From Streptomyces sp. CBMA156 (GTDB lineage: Bacteria; Actinomycetota; Actinomycetes; Streptomycetales; Streptomycetaceae): a DNA stretch of 38,151 nt. Numbering within the stretch: the first letter of the stretch is position 1; each line of letters begins with the position of its first letter. The position numbers were made by a program, and so were the translations under genes. Under the pieces are notes generated by a model. It did not search any database, was not told the DNA's origin, and saw only the letters and a program-made list of their open reading frames with translations. Positions 7,950-17,302 of this stretch are shown here, in pieces. The stretch lies in NCBI RefSeq assembly GCF_014596515.1, contig NZ_MSJQ01000038.1:1-38151 (forward strand), read 5' to 3'.

Positions 7950-8906
7950 TCAGTTCGCGTGCCGCAGCGCGAGCACCCGGCGCCACCGCACCGTCAGCTC
8001 CCCGTACATCCGCAGCGCCTCGGCGGTGTCCCCCGCCCGCAGCGCGCGCAGCCCCTCCTCCAGCTCCCCCGCCGAACGGTCCGCCAGCAACCGCTCCGGG
8101 CCCAGCAGATGCACCAGACCCCCGTAGTCCAGTTCCACCAGCGAGCGCGGATGGAACTCCTCCAGCCACCGCCCGATCCGCTCCGCCCCCTGCACCAGCT
8201 CCCCGTCCGGCACCGCCTCGCGCAGGGCCCGGAAGGCCCGCGCCACCCGGCGGCGCGCCTGCGCCATCGGCACCAGGTAGAACAGCGCCGCCGGCCGCCC
8301 CGCCCTGTCCTCTGCCCCGCTCCGCCCGTCCCCTTCCTGCCCGTCCCCTCCCCGCCCGGCCGGCGGCCCCGCGCCGCCGTCCGGCACGAAGCAGCGGTCC
8401 TCGTCCCCGAACGGCAGGAACCAGCGCACCGGCACCTCCCACCGGCTGGTCAGGATCCACGGCCTGGCGTCCGGGTGCCCGGCCCGCCAGCGCTCCCGGT
8501 CCGCCTCGGCTGCCGCCCGGGTCACCGGCGGCAGCGCGGTGTCCAGCAGCGCCGCCGGCGCCCCGGTCCGCAGCTCCTCCAGCGCCTGCCAGCTGCGCAG
8601 CCTGGTCGCCCACGGGCAGACGTACAGTACGCCGTCCACCACCCGCAGGAACGCCCGTCCGCTCTCCCGCTCGGGCAGCGCCCGCGGCGTGCGGGCGGCA
8701 AGCCCGGCGAGCGCCTCGCGCTGCTGCTCCAGCACCGCCGCGGCCACCGGCAGGACCGGCTCCGCCGCGTCGGGGCCGTGTTCCGCCGCGTAGGCCTGCC
8801 AGTGCGCCCGCTCGGCCTCCGGATAGGCGGCCAGCGGCTCGTAGACCCGCAGGTGGGCGGCGTAGGGCGGCTGTACGGAAGTACGTACGACGGTCACGTC
8901 CTGCAT
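7950..8906 (-). CDS. Conserved hypothetical protein between bldC and vdh
   Basis: 318 residues, soluble, no signal peptide or membrane helix. I do not recognise a catalytic domain. Visible features: an N-terminal region rich in aromatics (MQDVTVVRTSVQPPYAAHLRVYEPLAAYPE written in part), a central VDGVLYVCPWATRLRSWQALEEL block, a WEVPVRWFLPF strand-like stretch, a Gly/Asp/Glu-rich linker around residues 205-235, and a C-terminal helical part ending in ELTVRWRRVLALRHAN. The position between bldC and valine dehydrogenase equals that of a conserved streptomycete unknown. ATG 8906 begins the conserved-looking part; the frame continues upstream without a better start. Divergent from vdh across about 200 bases. 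Function not assigned. Confidence 0.8.
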   Translation of the reverse strand: MQDVTVVRTSVQPPYAAHLRVYEPLAAYPEAERAHWQAYAAEHGPDAAEPVLPVAAAVLEQQREALAGLAARTPRALPERESGRAFLRVVDGVLYVCPWATRLRSWQALEELRTGAPAALLDTALPPVTRAAAEADRERWRAGHPDARPWILTSRWEVPVRWFLPFGDEDRCFVPDGGAGPPAGRGGDGQEGDGRSGAEDRAGRPAALFYLVPMAQARRRVARAFRALREAVPDGELVQGAERIGRWLEEFHPRSLVELDYGGLVHLLGPERLLADRSAGELEEGLRALRAGDTAEALRMYGELTVRWRRVLALRHAN

Positions 8907-9104
8907 GGTCGCACGCGGCGCGCGGCCCCGGGAGAGCGCGCCCCCGAACCGTTCGCGCCCGCATCGCCGACCACGTTCCGTCTCACCCCTCGGACGAACG
9001 GCGGCAGGTCGGACAAGACGGCCGATACGCGACGGGCACCCGACTACGCTTCGCCCTAGGCGCCCGCACCACAGCAGCGGGCCTTCGATACTGGAGTCAC
9101 CACA

Positions 9105-10262
9105 GTGACCGACGTACAGACCCCCGCCACGCACTCCGCACCCGGCGTGCTCAGCAGGATCTTCCGTACCGAACAGGACGGCGCCCCCGGCGACGGTCAC
9201 GAGCAGGTCGTCCTCTGCCACGACCGCAGCTCGGGCCTGAAGGCGATCATCGCCATCCACTCCACCGCCCTCGGCCCGGCCCTCGGCGGCACCCGCTTCT
9301 TCCCGTACGCCTCCGAGGAGGCGGCGCTGGAGGACGCGCTGAACCTGTCCCGCGGCATGTCCTACAAGAACGCGCTGGCCGGGCTGGACCTCGGCGGCGG
9401 CAAGGCCGTCATCATCGGCGACCCCAACAAGGACAAGAACGAGGCGATGCTCCGGGCCTACGGCCGCTTCGTCGAGTCCCTGCGCGGCCGCTACATCACC
9501 GCCTGCGACGTGGGCACCTACGTCCAGGACATGGACGTCATCGCCCGCGAGACCGGGTTCGTGACCGGCCGCTCGCCCGAGCACGGCGGCGCCGGCGACT
9601 CCTCGATCCTGACCGCCTTCGGCGTCTTCCAGGGCATGCGCGCCACCGCCCAGGCCCGCTGGGGCCAGCCGACCCTGCGCGGCCGGCGGGTCGGCGTCGC
9701 GGGCGTCGGCAAGGTCGGCCACTACCTGGTCGGCCACCTGGTCGCGGACGGCGCCACCGTCGTCGTCACCGACCCCTTCGAGACCGCGGTCAACCGCGTG
9801 CGCGCGGCCCACCCGGAGGTGGAGGTGGTCGCCGACACCGCCGCCCTGCTCCAGGCCAAGCTGGACGTCTACGCCCCCTGCGCCCTCGGCGGCGCGCTGA
9901 CCGACGACGTGGTCGCCGCGCTGGGCGAGTCCGGCACCTCGATCGTCTGCGGCGCGGCCAACAACCAGCTGGCCCACGCGGGCGTGGAGAAGGACCTGGC
10001 CGACCGCGGCATCCTCTACGCCCCCGACTACCTGGTGAACTCCGGCGGCGTCATCCAGGTCGCCGACGAGATCGACGGCTTCAACTTCGAGCGGGCCAAG
10101 AACAAGGCCACCCGGATCTTCGACACCACCCTGGAGATCTTCACCCGGGCCGCTGCCGACGGCGTCCCGCCGGCGGTCGCCGCCGACCGCCTGGCCGAGA
10201 AGCGGATGCGCGAGATCAGCGCCCTGCGCACGGTGCTGCTGCCGGGCGCCCGCCGCGCCTGA
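9105..10262 (+). CDS. vdh: Valine (branched-chain amino acid) dehydrogenase
   Basis: 385-residue Glu/Leu/Phe/Val dehydrogenase. It catalyses NAD-dependent oxidative deamination of valine, leucine and isoleucine to 2-oxo acids, which in streptomycetes feed acyl-CoA building blocks for polyketides and branched fatty acids. The N-terminal substrate domain has GPALGGTRF, and the glycine-rich loop with the catalytic lysine in [10 protein letters not shown]; the Rossmann domain has [20 protein letters not shown] near the C-terminus is typical. Start is GTG 9105 with TGGAG eight bases upstream. Leucine dehydrogenase is the alternative name; the bldC-proximal context favours Vdh. A GC hairpin follows. 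Confidence 0.93.
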   Translation: MTDVQTPATHSAPGVLSRIFRTEQDGAPGDGHEQVVLCHDRSSGLKAIIAIHSTALGPALGGTRFFPYASEEAALEDALNLSRGMSYKNALAGLDLGGGKAVIIGDPNKDKNEAMLRAYGRFVESLRGRYITACDVGTYVQDMDVIARETGFVTGRSPEHGGAGDSSILTAFGVFQGMRATAQARWGQPTLRGRRVGVAGVGKVGHYLVGHLVADGATVVVTDPFETAVNRVRAAHPEVEVVADTAALLQAKLDVYAPCALGGALTDDVVAALGESGTSIVCGAANNQLAHAGVEKDLADRGILYAPDYLVNSGGVIQVADEIDGFNFERAKNKATRIFDTTLEIFTRAAADGVPPAVAADRLAEKRMREISALRTVLLPGARRA

Positions 10263-10287
10263 TCCGGCCCGGACCCGGCCCCGTGGC

Positions 10288-10319
10288 GCGCGGGGGGCCT
10301 TCCCAGCGGCCCCCCGCGC
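10288..10319 (+). terminator. Hairpin after vdh
   Basis: A 12-bp perfect stem GCGCGGGGGGCC (10288-10299) with 10308-10319 and an 8-base loop. It lacks a T-tract, as is common in high-GC actinobacteria. Confidence 0.65.
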
Positions 10320-10646
10320 ATCACGATGTGGAACCGGATTCTCACTTCTCCGCCCGAACGGGTGATCCGAGGTCCCCCCAGGGGGGATAATCAGTCCTGG
10401 AACGACGGACCTCAGACACCTCCGGACAGCGTGAAAACCGCCGCAAAACCTCCCTTGACCTGGAAAGACCCGGTCTCGGGTGCAGTCGGTGCGCGCCACG
10501 TCACACCGACGACGTACCGTCCAGCGGCGGAAACAGGTACCGTTAATGCTCCAAGGGACGGCTTCTCCCATTCGGGCAGGCCGGTCCTGATCATGAACAC
10601 GTGTCAGACTCGGGGCCGTGAGCCCCATCGTTGAGGGGGTCGACCC
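10320..10646 (+). promoter_or_regulatory. Long upstream region of the DUF3073 gene (327 bases, no gene)
   Basis: No supported coding frame on either strand. It contains a CCCCCCAGGGGGG self-complementary block (10375-10387), a -35-like TTGACC near 10454, and an ACACGTGT palindrome near 10602. The length of leader before such a small gene suggests regulation, but I recognise no riboswitch fold. Confidence 0.35.
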
Positions 10647-10904
10647 ATGGGGCGCGGCCGGGCCAAGGCCAAGCAGACGAAGGTCGCCCGCGAGCTGAAG
10701 TACAACAGCGGCGGGTTCGACGCTAACCGTCTGTCCAACGAGCTGGGCGTATCGCCGTCCACCTCTCCGATCGAGCCGGAGCCGATCGAAGAGGAGGAGG
10801 ACGACGACCCGTACGCGGAGTACGCCGCCCGCTACGCCGACCTCGACGACGAGGACGACAACGAGCCGGGTGCCGGGGCCTCGCAGGCCTCCCGCCGCTC
10901 GTAA
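10647..10904 (+). CDS. DUF3073 family protein
   Basis: 85-residue actinobacterial DUF3073 protein. The basic N-terminus MGRGRAKAKQTKVARELKYN is the invariant signature of the family; the middle is NRLSNELGV, and the C-terminal half is strongly acidic (EPIEEEEDDDPY, then DLDDEDDNEPG). The basic/acidic split suggests nucleic-acid or ribosome association, but no function is established to my knowledge. GAGGGGG lies about eight bases before the ATG. It converges with purM across a pair of hairpins. Confidence 0.93.
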   Translation: MGRGRAKAKQTKVARELKYNSGGFDANRLSNELGVSPSTSPIEPEPIEEEEDDDPYAEYAARYADLDDEDDNEPGAGASQASRRS

Positions 10905-10918
10905 CAGCAGCTCCACCG

Positions 10919-11057
10919 GACCGGTCCGGGCGCCCAGGGCGCCGGGCCGGTCTTCGGCGTTCCCCCGGACCGTCCGTGGACCGTCCCGTCCGGCGTCCCC
11001 GCCGGGTGGGGCCCGTGGGACACGGGAAGGGCCCCTCCGGCACGCCGGAGGGGCCCT
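10919..11057. terminator. Convergent terminators between DUF3073 gene and purM
   Basis: Two hairpins: an imperfect one at about 10919-10953 (GACCGG…GGGCGCC-CAG-GGCGCC…CCGGTC) serving the plus strand, and a perfect 13-bp stem AGGGCCCCTCCGG-CACG at 11028-11057 serving the minus strand and lying 18 bases past the purM stop. Confidence 0.75.
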
Positions 11058-11075
11058 CTCACCGCCGGGTCCGGG

Positions 11076-12161
11076 TCAGACCGCCCGGAAGCCCTCGTAG
11101 GCGTTGTAGAGGGCCGCGCCGCCCTCGTGCCCGTCGGTGCGCTCGACGATGTCACCGAGCAGCCAGGACTCCACGCCGCGGTCCTCCAGGATCGACAGCA
11201 CGACGTCCACCGAGTGCGGCGGGACGACCGCGACCATGCCGACGCCCATGTTCAGCGTCTTCTCGATCTCCAGGGTGGCCACGTCGCCGACCTCGGCGAC
11301 GGTCCGGAAGACCGGCAGCGGGGTCCAGGTGCCGCGGTCCAGGCGGGCGTGCAGGCCGTCCGGGATGACCCGGGCCAGGTTGGCCGCCAGGCCGCCGCCG
11401 GTGACGTGCGAGAAGGCGTGGACCTCGGTGGCGCGGGTGAGCGCCAGGCAGTCCAGCGAGTAGATCCGGGTCGGCTCCAGCAGCTCCTCGCCGAGGGTGC
11501 GGCCGAACTCCTCGACCTTGCGGTCGAGCTTCCAGCCGGCCTGGTTCAGCAGCACGTGGCGGACCAGCGAGTAGCCGTTGGAGTGCAGGCCGGAGGCGGC
11601 CATCGCGATCACCACGTCGCCGGCCCTGACCCGGTCGGCGCCGAGCAGCGCGTCGGCCTCCACCACGCCGGTGCCGGCGCCGGCCACGTCGTACTCGTCC
11701 GGGCCGAGCAGGCCCGGGTGCTCGGCGGTCTCGCCGCCGACCAGGGCGCAGCCGGCCAGGGCGCAGCCCTCGGCGATGCCCTTGACGATCGCGGCGACCC
11801 GCTCGGGGACGACCTTGCCGACGCAGATGTAGTCGGTCATGAACAGCGGCTCGGCACCGCACACCACCAGGTCGTCGACGACCATGCCGACGAGGTCGTG
11901 GCCGATGGTGTCGTGCTTGTCCATGGCGGCCGCGATGGCCACCTTGGTCCCCACGCCGTCGGTGGCCGAGGCCAGCAGCGGCCGCTCGTAGTTCTTGAAG
12001 GCGGACGCGTCGAAGAGGCCGGCGAAGCCGCCGAGACCGCCGACCACCTCGGGGCGGCTCGCCTTCTTCACCCACTGCTTCATGAGCTCGACGGCGCGGT
12101 CGCCCGCCTCGATGTCGACACCGGCGGCGGCGTAGGTGGCGCCGTTCTGGTTGCTGGTCAC
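11076..12161 (-). CDS. purM: Phosphoribosylformylglycinamidine cyclo-ligase (AIR synthetase)
   Basis: 361 residues; catalyses ATP-dependent ring closure of FGAM to AIR, step 5 of de novo purine synthesis. Family motifs: TYAAAGVDIEAGDRAVE at the N-terminus, SATDGVGTK for substrate/ATP loop, HDLVGMVVDDLVVCGAEP, GGETAEHPG, and SGLHSNGYSLVR, with FSHVTGGGLAANLARV in the C-terminal domain. GTG 12161 is the start (reading VTSNQNGATYAAAG), with GAAAGGG about ten bases upstream; the longer frame upstream is non-coding in character. It follows purF after a 100-base gap that holds a hairpin, so the two are probably cotranscribed with differential expression. Confidence 0.96.
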   Translation of the reverse strand: MTSNQNGATYAAAGVDIEAGDRAVELMKQWVKKASRPEVVGGLGGFAGLFDASAFKNYERPLLASATDGVGTKVAIAAAMDKHDTIGHDLVGMVVDDLVVCGAEPLFMTDYICVGKVVPERVAAIVKGIAEGCALAGCALVGGETAEHPGLLGPDEYDVAGAGTGVVEADALLGADRVRAGDVVIAMAASGLHSNGYSLVRHVLLNQAGWKLDRKVEEFGRTLGEELLEPTRIYSLDCLALTRATEVHAFSHVTGGGLAANLARVIPDGLHARLDRGTWTPLPVFRTVAEVGDVATLEIEKTLNMGVGMVAVVPPHSVDVVLSILEDRGVESWLLGDIVERTDGHEGGAALYNAYEGFRAV

Positions 12162-12223
12162 TGCGTGCGGCCCTTTCGGGTCAGGTGGGGGTGGTTCTTC
12201 GGAACAGCAGGGGGTGGAACAGC

Positions 12224-12252
12224 GGTGGGGCCCCGGTTCGCGGGACCCCACC
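12224..12252 (-). promoter_or_regulatory. purF-purM intercistronic hairpin
   Basis: A 12-bp stem (12224-12235 with 12241-12252) and 5-base loop begins ten bases after the purF stop. The single imperfect pair is A·C on the plus strand but becomes G·U in the minus-strand (purF-purM) transcript, so the structure belongs to that mRNA. No T-tract follows; it looks like an attenuator or mRNA stabiliser rather than a complete terminator. Confidence 0.55.
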
Positions 12253-12261
12253 GTCGATTCG

Positions 12262-13845
12262 TTACGGCCGGCGCAGCGCGTCGGCCGCGCCCGCCCCGCC
12301 GAGCAGCGACTGGACGCCGTCCAGGTCGCTGCCGCTGGTCGGCTTGCCGCGGACGGCAGGCTGCTGCCGGCCGCCCTTGATCTCGGCCTCCAGCAGGAGC
12401 TTGCCGAGCAGCGCCGGGTCCGGCAGCTCCATCGGGTACTCGCCGTCGAAGCAGGCCCGGCAGAGCCGGTCCTTGGGCTGCGTGGTGGCCTCGATCATGC
12501 CGTCGATCGAGATGTAGGAGAGCGAGTCGGCACCGAGCGTGCGGCCGATCTCCTCCACCGTCATCCCGTTGGCGATCAGCTCCGCGCGGGTGGCGAAGTC
12601 GATGCCGAAGAAGCAGGGCCACTTCACCGGCGGCGAGGAGATCCGGATGTGCACCTCGGCGGCGCCCGCCTCGCGGAGCATCCGCACCAGCGCGCGCTGG
12701 GTGTTGCCGCGCACGATCGAGTCGTCCACGACCACCAGGCGCTTGCCGGCGATGACCTCGCGCAGCGGGTTGAGCTTGAGCCTGATGCCGAGCTGGCGGA
12801 TGGTCTGGCTGGGCTGGATGAAGGTGCGGCCCACGTAGGCGTTCTTCACCAGGCCGGAGCCGTACGGGATGCCGCTGGCCTCGGCGTAGCCGATCGCGGC
12901 GGGGGTGCCGGACTCGGGCGTCGCTATCACCAGGTCGGCCTCGACCGGGGCCTCCTTCGCCAGCCGGCGGCCCATCTCCACGCGGGAGAGGTGCACGTTG
13001 CGGCCGGCGATGGTGGTGTCGGGGCGGGCCAGGTAGACGTACTCGAAGACGCAGCCCTTGGGCTTGGCCTCGGCGAACCGGGAGCTGCGCATGCCGTTCT
13101 CGTCGACGGCGATGAGCTCTCCGGGCTCGACCTCGCGGATGAAGGAGGCGCCGCAGATGTCCAGCGCCGCCGTCTCGGAGGCGACCACCCAGCCGCGCTC
13201 CAGCCGGCCGAGCACCAGCGGGCGGATGCCCTGCGGGTCGCGGGCGGCGTAGAGCGTGTGCTCGTCCATGAAGACGAGCGAGAACGCGCCCTTGACCTTG
13301 GGCAGGACGAGCTTGGCCGTCTCCTCGATGGAGAGGTCCGGGTGGCCGGCGAGCAGCGCCGTCACCAGGTCGGTGTCGTTGGTCGCGGCCGTCCGGCCGG
13401 AGCGCGAGACGTGCTCCTCGCCGGGCAGTTCGGCGACCATGGCCGCCAGTTCGGCGGTGTTCACCAGGTTTCCGTTGTGCCCGAGGGCCAGCGAACCGTG
13501 AACGGTCGCCCGGAAGGTCGGCTGGGCGTTCTCCCAGACCGAGGAACCGGTGGTCGAGTAGCGGGCGTGTCCGACGGCGATATGCCCGTGCAACGACCCC
13601 AGCGAGGCCTCGTCGAAGACCTGGGAGACGAGCCCCATGTCCTTGAAGACGAGAATCTGGGAGCCGTTGCTCACTGCGATGCCCGCGGATTCCTGACCGC
13701 GGTGCTGCAGGGCGTAAAGGCCGAAGAACGTGAGCTTGGCGACCTCCTCGCCGGGAGCCCAGACACCGAAGACGCCACAAGCGTCCTGGGGGCCTTTCTC
13801 ACCGGGAAGAAGATCGTGGTTGAGTCTTCCGTCACCACGTGGCAC
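12262..13845 (-). CDS. purF: Amidophosphoribosyltransferase
   Basis: 527-residue PurF, the committed step of purine synthesis (PRPP plus glutamine to phosphoribosylamine). A leader of 22 residues would be cleaved to expose nucleophile Cys23 (GPQDACGVFG). The Ntn glutaminase domain contains YALQHRGQESAGI, GHARYSTTGS and HNGNLVN; the phosphoribosyltransferase domain has the PRPP loop VVVDDSIVRGNT. Cysteines in GCVFEY, WPCFFGID and LCRACFDG match the four 4Fe-4S ligands of the Bacillus-type oxygen-sensitive enzyme. Start GTG at 13845, no strong ribosome site. First gene of the purF-purM unit; PurF is feedback-inhibited by purine nucleotides in the family. Confidence 0.96.
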   Translation of the reverse strand: MPRGDGRLNHDLLPGEKGPQDACGVFGVWAPGEEVAKLTFFGLYALQHRGQESAGIAVSNGSQILVFKDMGLVSQVFDEASLGSLHGHIAVGHARYSTTGSSVWENAQPTFRATVHGSLALGHNGNLVNTAELAAMVAELPGEEHVSRSGRTAATNDTDLVTALLAGHPDLSIEETAKLVLPKVKGAFSLVFMDEHTLYAARDPQGIRPLVLGRLERGWVVASETAALDICGASFIREVEPGELIAVDENGMRSSRFAEAKPKGCVFEYVYLARPDTTIAGRNVHLSRVEMGRRLAKEAPVEADLVIATPESGTPAAIGYAEASGIPYGSGLVKNAYVGRTFIQPSQTIRQLGIRLKLNPLREVIAGKRLVVVDDSIVRGNTQRALVRMLREAGAAEVHIRISSPPVKWPCFFGIDFATRAELIANGMTVEEIGRTLGADSLSYISIDGMIEATTQPKDRLCRACFDGEYPMELPDPALLGKLLLEAEIKGGRQQPAVRGKPTSGSDLDGVQSLLGGAGAADALRRP

Positions 13846-14193
13846 GCCTTCGAGTCTAGGGCAGTTGACTCGGGCTTCCGGAACCCGGGACTGCGGCTTT
13901 GTCCGCCGACGGTGAGTTGATGCGCGTAGACAAAACCCCTTACGGGGCGGGGATTTCGGGTGGGGGGAATTCCCGGGGGTGGCGGTTGGCCTTGTGGTTC
14001 GCGCCTGTTGGGGAGTTCCGTGTGCGCAGCGGCGGGGCTCCGGGCCCGGCCGAACGTGAGCCTGCTCACCCGGGGTTCACCGGGCGGTCATGCGGCCGGT
14101 TCCGGGCCGTTCCGCGCCACCCGGCCGGGCTGTTCCCCGCTGCGCCGCCGCGTCGCCGGGCCGTTTCCCGCTGCGCCGCCTGGTGGTTTCCCG
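13846..14193. promoter_or_regulatory. purF upstream region (348 bases, no gene)
   Basis: No credible gene. Toward purF the minus strand has a -10-like TAGACT near 13852-13857. An inverted repeat GTGAGC-CT-GCTCAC lies at 14056-14069. Three imperfect 18-base repeats of GTTTCCCGCTGCGCCGCC type start at about 14132, 14163 and 14186, the last overlapping the end of the next gene. Which of these matter is unknown. Confidence 0.4.
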
Positions 14194-15039
14194 CTACGCG
14201 GCCGGCAGCAGCAGGCCCCAGGCGCCCGGGTGCACCGTCCAGGTCCTGGCGCGGACCGGGCCGACGGGGTGGCCGTCCGCCTCATAGCCGAAGCCGCGGC
14301 CGACCACCGAGACGCTCGCCGCCCTGGCGCGCACCATGGCTCCGGAGGCCGCGACCACGACCTCCATCTCGCCCGTCCCGTCCGAGGCGCCGGTCGGGAG
14401 CGTGACCTGGACCAGCCGGACCGGCCGGTGGACGTCCGCGAGCAGCCGGCCGTCGGCCTCGACCCTGACCCGGGAGCTGTGGTCGGCACCGTCCGGGGTG
14501 AGTGCGTTCGCCTGCTCGGCCGCAGCCAGTTTCGCCCATAGCGAACGCCAGCCACCCGTTCGGCCTACCGGACGACGGGTGCCCCCACCGGTGATCCGCA
14601 CCCCGCCGAGCGCCACCCCGCCGCCGTCGTCCACCAGCAGGTCCAGCCGGCGCGGGGCACCGGACAGCACCGCCCGCGCGGCCCGGACCGGCTCCCCCGG
14701 AACCCCCAGCGCGCGGGCCGTCGCCAGCTCCTCGGCCCGCCCTACCGGAACCATCCCCACCGGTTCGGTGCCCAGCTCACGCTGGCGGTGCAGCGCCTGG
14801 AGCACCCGCTGGAGAGCGAGGTCGGAACCGATCACCACCGGCCGCCGCCGACCCCGGTGCGAAAGCATCCGGTCGAGTTCGGAAGGACTCTCCGGAAGGA
14901 CCACCTTGACGTCCGTGCCCCCGCAGAGCACGTCCTTCGCGATCCGCACCGACTCGCCGTCGGTCTGCCGGGCCACCGGGTCGAGGAGCAGCAGGAGCGG
15001 CTCCGGGCCGCCGGTGGCAGGCGTGGACAGGGACGACAC
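14194..15039 (-). CDS. Diacylglycerol-kinase-like protein with degenerate catalytic motifs
   Basis: 281 residues following the layout of DgkB/YegS-type lipid kinases: N-terminal catalytic fold, then a C-terminal beta-rich domain (WRSLWAKLAAAEQANAL onward). The nucleotide-binding signature GGDGT is replaced by GSDLA (residues 71-75), and the following GTGND-type loop is replaced by VGRAEELATARALGVP (from about 99), although the spacing and LGVP ending are retained. ATP-dependent lipid phosphorylation is therefore unlikely; a binding or regulatory role is more plausible. I recall similar proteins annotated as diacylglycerol kinases next to purA in other streptomycetes. Start GTG 15039 with GGAAGGA upstream. 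Divergent from purA. Confidence 0.75.
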   Translation of the reverse strand: MSSLSTPATGGPEPLLLLLDPVARQTDGESVRIAKDVLCGGTDVKVVLPESPSELDRMLSHRGRRRPVVIGSDLALQRVLQALHRQRELGTEPVGMVPVGRAEELATARALGVPGEPVRAARAVLSGAPRRLDLLVDDGGGVALGGVRITGGGTRRPVGRTGGWRSLWAKLAAAEQANALTPDGADHSSRVRVEADGRLLADVHRPVRLVQVTLPTGASDGTGEMEVVVAASGAMVRARAASVSVVGRGFGYEADGHPVGPVRARTWTVHPGAWGLLLPAA

Positions 15040-15060
15040 GACCGGTCCTTCCTCAGGTAA

Positions 15061-16449
<1,389 letters not shown>

Positions 16450-16476
16450 GTCCGACCGCCGGCCGACCGCCTGTCG

Positions 16477-16524
16477 GTCGTCGGCCGGTCGTCGGCCGGT
16501 CGTCGGCCGGTCGTCGGCCGGTCG
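16477..16524. repeat. 11-bp tandem repeat downstream of purA
   Basis: Four perfect consecutive copies of GTCGTCGGCCG (16477-16520) followed by a partial fifth. It lies between the purA stop and its terminator, in the 3' untranslated region. One unit is about one helical turn. Likely a slippage-prone repeat whose copy number varies among strains. Confidence 0.9.
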
Positions 16525-16529
16525 CTTCG

Positions 16530-16561
16530 AGGGCCCCGCGGGATCCGTCCCGCGGGGCCCT
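16530..16561 (+). terminator. purA terminator
   Basis: A perfect 14-bp stem AGGGCCCCGCGGGA (16530-16543) with 16548-16561 and a TCCG loop, ending in TTCG. Confidence 0.85.
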
Positions 16562-16582
16562 TCGCGCGCCCTGACCCCGCCT

Positions 16583-16617
16583 TTGCACTAGTTCAAATAT
16601 CTCTTGCGTCTAGTGCA
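16583..16617 (+). promoter_or_regulatory. Palindromic operator overlapping a leaderless promoter
   Basis: TTGCACTAGTTCAA (16583-16596) is a near-perfect palindrome around ACTAGT. In addition TGCACTAG (16584-16591) is repeated as its exact inverse CTAGTGCA (16610-16617). The second half overlaps the edge of the -35 box TTGCGT (16604-16609). The arrangement predicts a repressor that occludes RNA polymerase. Confidence 0.6.
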
Positions 16618-16632
16618 GGGCCGCACTACGTT
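16604..16632 (+). promoter_or_regulatory. Promoter giving a leaderless GNAT transcript
   Basis: -35 TTGCGT (16604-16609), exactly 17 bases, -10 TACGTT (16627-16632). The expected start seven bases later falls on the A of the ATG at 16639, and there is no ribosome binding site, so the mRNA is predicted to be leaderless. Confidence 0.6.
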
Positions 16633-16638
16633 CTGATC

Positions 16639-17241
16639 ATGACCGCGAAGCTGCCCTCACCCGTCGTCCTCACCGGCCACCGCATCCGCCTGGAGCCGCT
16701 GGAGCGCCGCCACCTCGCCGACCTCTGGGCCACCGTCGGCTCGGACCCCGAGGTCTGGCGCTGGACCATGTTCCTGCCGCCCGCCTCGGCGGAGGAGTTC
16801 GGCGCGATCCTCGACGGCCGCGTCGCGGAGACGGCCTCGGGCGAGTCGGTGAACTTCGCCGCCGTCGACCTCGCCACCGGTCGGGCCGTCGGGGTCACCG
16901 GCTACCACGACTACAGCGCGCAGGACGAGTTCGTGGAGATCGGCGGCACCTGGTACGCCCGCTCGGTCTGGCGCACCGCCGTCAACACCGAGGCGAAGCT
17001 GCTGCTCCTCACCCACGCCTTCGAGGACCTCGGCATGGGCCGCGTCTTCTGGAAGACCGACGCCCTCAACGAGCGCTCCCGCACCGCCATCCAGCGCCTC
17101 GGCGCCCAGTACGAGGGGACGCACCGCCGCCACCGCCTGCGCCCCGACGGCAGCTGGCGGGACAGCGCCTACTTCTCGATGCTCGCCGACGAGTGGCCGG
17201 CCGCCAAGTCCCGCCTGACGGACCGGCTTTCGCGGGGCTGA
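16639..17241 (+). CDS. GNAT N-acetyltransferase, RimJ/RimL type
   Basis: 200 residues. The N-terminal LTGHRIRLEPLERRHLADLW is the typical opening of RimJ/RimL-like acetyltransferases. The central strand pair EIGGTWYARSVWRTAVNTEAKLLLLTHAFEDLG covers the acetyl-CoA binding region, with the V-W-R-T-A turn replacing the more common Q/RxxGxG/A, and VFWKTDALNERSRTAIQRLGAQYEG is the conserved C-terminal helix-strand. The acceptor (protein N-terminus, antibiotic or small amine) cannot be read from the sequence. It is monocistronic, has no ribosome site, and is preceded by a strong promoter with an overlapping palindrome, so it is probably inducible. Confidence 0.85.
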   Translation: MTAKLPSPVVLTGHRIRLEPLERRHLADLWATVGSDPEVWRWTMFLPPASAEEFGAILDGRVAETASGESVNFAAVDLATGRAVGVTGYHDYSAQDEFVEIGGTWYARSVWRTAVNTEAKLLLLTHAFEDLGMGRVFWKTDALNERSRTAIQRLGAQYEGTHRRHRLRPDGSWRDSAYFSMLADEWPAAKSRLTDRLSRG

Positions 17242-17302
17242 ACGGCGACCGGGCCCAAGCCCGGCCGAGCGCGGAGGCACGGCCGGGTGCCGGGGCACGG
17301 CC

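Noticed and set aside
10412..10600. Short minus-strand frame between vdh and the DUF3073 gene
   Set aside because: No ribosome site or recognisable segment; it lies in the likely leader of the DUF3073 gene.
8907..10916. A 988-residue minus-strand frame covering vdh and the DUF3073 gene
   Set aside because: Only its C-terminal part (7950-8906) looks like a protein; the rest is the antisense of vdh and intergenic DNA.
13899..14405. Plus-strand frame upstream of purF (168 codons)
   Set aside because: Arg/Pro/Gly-rich with no domain and no ribosome site, and overlaps the real minus-strand DAGK-like gene.
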